Below, in pieces: positions 21,913 through 26,221 of a stretch of DNA of 26,221 bases. The stretch's first letter is position 1. Each line of letters opens with the position of its first letter. A model generated the notes under the pieces. The model ran no database searches, was not told the origin of the DNA, and saw only the letters and a program-made list of their open reading frames with translations. The translations under genes and the position numbers were made by a program. The stretch is from Trichoplax sp. H2 (taxonomy: Eukaryota > Placozoa > Uniplacotomia > Trichoplacea), in NCBI GenBank assembly GCA_003344405.1, contig NOWV01000398.1, forward strand, positions 1 through 26,221, in the 5' to 3' direction.

Positions 21913-22176
21913 ATGACTTTTCGTAAAATTTTTTCCAGTTTTTGTAAATTTTTGGTGTATACAGCTCTCATTTTGAATTCAATTTTGAATGGATCCATTT
22001 GTAGCAGTGATGATCAAGCCATAAAGAATATTACTATTGGTGCTAGTTTTCCTATAAGTGGAGCTGACACTACTTGGGGGGATTGTTTAATGGCTGCTAG
22101 ATTCGCTTTAGATCAAATCAAAGATCAAAATTTGCTTTCCGGATATCGCCTTAATATGGAATGGGGAAATACTAAG
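21913..22176 (+). CDS. GABBR2-like: Gene B exon 1: signal peptide and start of lobe 1
   Basis: 88 codons, donor at 22177 (aag|gtattt), phase 0. The signal peptide is MTFRKIFSSFCKFLVYTALI and a few more residues; the fold begins NITIGASFPISGAD, then TTWGDCLMAARFALDQI, ending MEWGNTK exactly as in gene A. The WG in TTWGD replaces FG in gene A. The frame runs four codons into the intron before a stop at about 22194. Confidence 0.93.
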
Positions 22177-25100
22177 GTATTTCGTACAATTTAAGCATTT
22201 TCACTGTTAACGCAGTTAAATTATCGCCTGCTATGAACATAACTCCAAACTGCTGTAATTTTCGAGTAATTTTATCCATTGAAAGCAATTAAGACTCTAA
22301 TATTTTCACCAATGTTCTTCTTAGCATTGAAGAAATTACCGGGCTTATACTTTAAAAAGCAAACACTACCGACTATTTTAATAATAGTTAATTTTGTATC
22401 AAATAGATAAAACGAGCAAAGCTATCTGTTTCTATTGGTATAGATCAGAATTCAGAAACTAAAGTACCGAACTTTAATTTCAGATTCCATAAATTTTGAA
22501 GTTACTAAACAAATTTTTAATTCCTATTGTCTAGAACTAACTTAGAAACGAGACCCCGGACTTTAACTTCAGATTGCACTAATTTTTATATTAATGAACA
22601 AGCTCTTAAAATTTATTCCATCTTAAATCTTTGCTTTATTGAAGATGAGATGATATTTTGCTAGAATATAAGAGTCGTATATAATTATTTTGATAACTTA
22701 TGACGCGCTATTTTCGTTTACGTTAAAACATTAACGGAAATAGTTTTTCTTTTAAAGCTACATGAATCAAAGATGCAATAATGCCTTAGTTATGTATAGG
22801 ACTTAAATCCTTCGTAGAGCATTAAATAGTTACCTTACTTCTGTATTGTAAGTGAGAATATTTTTGTCTTATCGCAAAATTCTAATTCTGTATTCTGGAT
22901 TGCATATTATGCGAGTGATTTGCACTAAGAATGTGTAGCAGTGCCGGTGTTAATTTCAATGGTACACTATAGAGAATCGTAAATTGGTTTAGCTTTGTCA
23001 GAAATATCGTTAACATCAATTTTCTTTCTAAATTTGAACGAAGAAAATTTACTCATTGCTGATACATTCGGTATAAACTCTGATTGTCAAAGAAAATTTA
23101 ATTACCATATTTCATACGTACCGATGTAACACCGGTAATAGGGTAGGGAGAATTCAATTCTATTCGCTGTTATTCGTGACAATTATTTTCCACCATGTTT
23201 GCTCTTAAAATCCTATTCAGTAACACTATAGGGATTGTAGCACTGACTATAGCACTTTATGAATCCAAATATTGGTTTAGGCCAGCTATCAGCGTTAACG
23301 TCTCTACCTATACAGCATATATTTATTTACTTTACTGTAAGTTTTTAAGAAATTATCCTTATATCACTTGAGATTAATCCCGCTTGCAATATTGCGTAGA
23401 AAATATAAAGGGTCAAGTTAACTAAAATTTATACATTTAAAGCTAAGATGATGCCGACAGTGAACAAGTACTGACTAAATATATATAGACTTAGAAGCAA
23501 CAATGAGTTAACTTATGCTATATTACCATCTATAAATGTAAAAAACGAGGATTTTCTAGATAGTCTAATCACTCTATCACAAAATATTACCCCTTACCTC
23601 ATTTGCATTAATCATTTTCTAGATTTTAAATTATTTTACAATCTGCAATATAGACTTCATAATCTTGACGAAAATATTGCTATAATATTGCGATGAGATT
23701 AGATTTTGAACATTTATGAAACTTCGAAAGTAGTAAGTTTACGCTAGCTTACAGAAAAATTCTTAGCCTTATTTTTGCAATAAGACAACACCATTTCGAT
23801 CTTGCTAATTCAATAGCAGTACCATATGAACCATCAGTTGAAAATATAAAGCCCATAGCATAGTTATTACTGAAAATCTATTTGGAAATTACTTAGAACA
23901 CAAATTTATCTGATTCTACAGCAAAACTTCACGAGAAGATACATTCCACCGTTAATAATGGAGTAATGCGAAATCTATTTCATTTTGGCGATTACATGAA
24001 TAATTCTTTCTAAATTACAGTTCGAATTTGTAAATAATTTTTTAAGCCAATTTCTCCTTTATTTCCCTCAATATCTTCCATTTAGGCAAACTAGCCAGTA
24101 CATCTAGAACATATACTGATAGTTCGTGCTCAGCTGCATAGCTGATGGATCAACTAATTCACTTTCATCTTATTTATTTATACTTGGCGAAATCACTGCA
24201 AATTTTATTTAGATAATTGATATACTCGTATGAGGGAATATTTAATCTCGATTTGCAAATATTTTATGGCGCATTTCAAAACTTGAGGCTAACTTGATAC
24301 AATTTGTCGTAAAAGACGACATAGTGGGCCATCAAATATCTCACACTTATCCCTATTTCAATGAAATATTCTCCATAGTATATCCGTAGGCTAAGTTGCA
24401 TGAATACGTTAGATTGATATACCTTATCAAAGCTGATTTCTAAGTAGGAAGTATTAGTAAAATCAATTTCCTTGTTATATCTAACTATTGACTTTTCTTC
24501 TTTGCATACCTTGAAATATGATCCATTAGTAAATGAAATGTGCGATAGTAATTTTGAAATATTCATCAACACTTGAATTTATAATAAGCTAAAGGTTTCT
24601 AAAATATTTATATAGTGTGATGCTGGTACCGGTATGAAAGTGCTATTTGATTTAATTCACAACCCGCCGCAGAAGCTGATGATTTTAGGCTCGGCTTGTT
24701 CTCCGGTTACAGAGCCAATGGCTCAAACCTCTAGAGAATTTAAATTACTCCAGGTTCGTAATTATTCTTTTTCAGCTTTGACCATGAATAATACTGACTA
24801 AATACAAAGCAAGGTGAAATATAGTATCATCGACTACTAGAATTAAAATAGAAATCGTGCTAATAATACTTATGAGCTTTAAGAAACATATAATGCTTCA
24901 TTCCTTAATAGATCTCTTACATATCGTCATCACCAGCATTAAATAACAGGGAAACTTATCCTTACTTTTTTCGGGCTCGCGCTTCGGAGAGCAAGCGAAT
25001 TCTGCCCAGTTTCGAAATTTTTAAGCGCTTTAATTGGACAAAAATTGCTATCATCACAGAGACAATCAATTTATATACATTGGTAAGATAAATTTCCTTT

Positions 25101-25850
25101 CTATGGGAGTATTTTCAATAATTCCTATGGAACTTGGAATTACGGCTTTCCTAAGCCTATTTATTGAACGTTTTTTAAAGTGATTTTTGGCTAATAAAGG
25201 TGTTCAAATATTCATACTGACATAAATGAAACTAAAATTTTAACACTTCAATTTATTCCATATGGACACACTGAAAATATTCATTGTAGGTTGCCAATGA
25301 AGTTGTAAAAGTGGCTAATGAAACTAAGACCGAAATTGTCACTTCTACAAGCTTTGATTCGGAAGAAGATCCACGAAAAGCTATAGCAAAAATTAAAGTA
25401 TGCCATTATACCCAATTAAAACTAATAGAGTAAACAATGCACTATTGATAGCAGTGTCAATAAAATTAATACATCATCGGCTTGTAATTTGGAACTATCT
25501 CAAGCTTGATGGTATCAAACAAGATTTACCATATTAGGTATTATGCAAAATGCCTGATTTCGCAAATTACCAGTAACTGGAGATACACTAAGTAGATAGC
25601 AAGCGCATTTTGAAATCATTTGCGATCTAACTCGAATACAACATACATTTCCAGGATAATGCTATAAGAGCTTATTGGACATTCTAAGATGACTTCCATA
25701 TATTTTATATCCTACAACAACGTACAAGCTTTTGTATAGTACATAATTTCATACTAAAATCGTATATCATTGAACAACAATTAGGAATCTCAGGTCCGAA
25801 TTATATATGCTGGATTCTATCCTAAGCCTGGTCGTCGCGTATTGTGCAGG
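21913..25850 (+). CDS. GABBR2-like: Gene B: GABA-B receptor-like class C GPCR, 5' part only (5 exons)
   Basis: Exons 21913-22176, 24616-24753, 24912-25082, 25290-25397 and 25785-25850, all joined in phase 0 by GT-AG introns, give 229 residues. They cover the signal peptide and the ligand-binding domain from its first strand to the RIIYAGFY segment in lobe 2, residue for residue with gene A. Helices, coiled coil and stop are outside the window. CSPVTEP and YPYFFRAR again point to the subunit-2-like side of the family. The exon structure equals gene A, so this is a tandem paralogue in the same orientation. It could be a full gene or a truncated one; the window cannot say. Open frames and splice sites are intact so far, so I see no sign of a pseudogene. 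Confidence 0.92.
22177..24615 (+). other. Gene B intron 1 (2439 bp)
   Basis: Long first intron as in gene A. It contains an imperfect direct repeat at 22451-22590. A 98-codon open frame on the minus strand at 24276-24572 has no recognisable domain and is probably chance. No missing exon: NTK joins CDAG as in gene A. Confidence 0.8.
22451..22590. repeat. Imperfect direct repeat in gene B intron 1
   Basis: Segments 22451-22500 and 22540-22590 share actttaa.ttcagatt and the flanking agaaac and aatttt words with similar spacing, about 90 bp apart. Identity is moderate. Not coding. Confidence 0.6.
24616..24753 (+). CDS. GABBR2-like: Gene B exon 2: ligand-binding lobe 1
   Basis: 46 codons, phase 0, acceptor tatatag, donor gttcgt. 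It reads CDAGTGMKVLFDLIHNPPQK then LMILGSACSPVTEPMAQTSR. Same length and borders as gene A exon 2. The most changed part is the helix end DLIHNPP against QHLSTEP. Confidence 0.95.
24912..25082 (+). CDS. GABBR2-like: Gene B exon 3: lobe 1 to hinge
   Basis: 57 codons, phase 0, acceptor taatag, donor gtaaga. It includes SYISSSPALNNRETYPYFFR, then ARASESKRILPSFEIFKRFN. As in gene A, arginine takes the place of the histidine that contacts GABA in GABBR1. Confidence 0.95.
25290..25397 (+). CDS. GABBR2-like: Gene B exon 4: ligand-binding lobe 2
   Basis: 36 codons, phase 0, acceptor ttgtag, donor gtatgc. It reads VANEVVKVANETKTEIVTST then SFDSEEDPRKAIAKIK. More charged than the gene A counterpart (RKAIAKIK against GQALQSIK). 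Confidence 0.92.
25398..25784 (+). other. Gene B intron 4 (387 bp)
   Basis: GT-AG intron close in length to gene A intron 4. Nothing else seen. Confidence 0.85.
25785..25850 (+). CDS. GABBR2-like: Gene B exon 5: lobe 2, RIIYAGFY segment
   Basis: 22 codons, phase 0, donor gtaact. It reads ESQVRIIYAGFYPKPGRR then VLCR. I take the acceptor at 25783-25784 (ttag) to match gene A. A second AG at 25792-25793 (tctcag) is also in frame and would drop three residues, so both may be used. Confidence 0.9.
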
Positions 25851-26221
25851 GTAACTGATCCTAAATTTACTATTACAATAAACTACCAATTATAATCTTA
25901 AAGTAACTAGATTTTCTTTCAAAATGCAAGTATCAGCAATAAGTATTTCGAAACGTATCTGTGATAAAGAGTCTTCTTAAAATACAGCTAGAACTACAGT
26001 TTCTTGTGAACTTCACTTTATTACATAAGACTAAGTTCGACTTATAACTACCAAGGACTATCTAACTGCAATCAGACTATCTCTGGACTATCTGAAGTAT
26101 CTCAGTAATATTCACAATTTATGTACAATTAGTAACACATTGAATTTCTTTCAAGCACAATCATATATTACCAATTAAGTTACAAGTTCATTTCTAAATT
26201 TACTATCGCGCATCAATTCAT
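25851..26221 (+). other. Gene B intron 5, start only
   Basis: Begins with donor gtaact. No segment resembling exon 6 of gene A (AYHLGL...KYVW) appears before the window ends, so the intron continues past the edge. In gene A this intron is 2288 bp. Confidence 0.8.

Noticed and set aside
24276-24572. 98-codon minus-strand open frame in gene B intron 1
   Set aside because: The longest unexplained frame, but no motif, no homologue recognised, and no counterpart in gene A intron 1.
1-26221. tRNA or rRNA genes, bacterial operons, phage or integrated virus genes
   Set aside because: No cloverleaf with conserved box A/B sequences, no rRNA-like block and no viral or bacterial proteins were seen by eye.

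Overview
This is a stretch of AT-rich nuclear DNA from an animal. Only small parts of it are coding, and those parts are exons bounded by GT/AG splice sites, so the open frames alone say little. Chaining the exons by splice phase and homology gives one nearly complete gene and the first part of a second, both on the + strand. Both encode class C (family 3) G-protein-coupled receptors of the metabotropic GABA type B group, closer to subunit 2 (GABBR2) than to subunit 1 by my reading. Many short exons and a local tandem array of GABA-B-like receptors would suit an early-branching or other invertebrate animal (placozoans and sponges are known for expanded sets), but nothing here fixes the species.

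Layout. Positions 1-4010 hold no supportable gene: a 22-bp tandem repeat near the left end and a cluster of strong hairpins at 1461-1583. Gene A runs from the ATG at 4011 through seventeen recognisable exons to 19644; its final short exon is uncertain (best candidate 21241-21311). Its product is about 808 residues plus a short tail: signal peptide, Venus-flytrap ligand-binding domain (exons 1-9), seven transmembrane helices (exons 10-14), a linker (exon 15) and a heptad-perfect coiled coil (exons 16-17). Gene B starts at 21913; its first five exons, up to 25850, encode the first half of the same kind of ligand-binding domain, and the rest lies beyond the window. All four introns seen in B sit at the same places and in the same phase as in A, so the pair arose by DNA-level tandem duplication.

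The large introns of A carry the non-genic structure: intron 3 holds a 20-N assembly gap flanked by two copies of a repeat, with the second copy partly enclosed by 31-bp inverted repeats (a possible MITE), and intron 5 holds a nested hairpin. The two receptors share no operon-like regulation. Family knowledge suggests they could act as plasma-membrane dimers signalling through Gi/o, with the coiled coil in the cytoplasm pairing subunits. Pocket residues look altered, so GABA should not be assumed to be the ligand.
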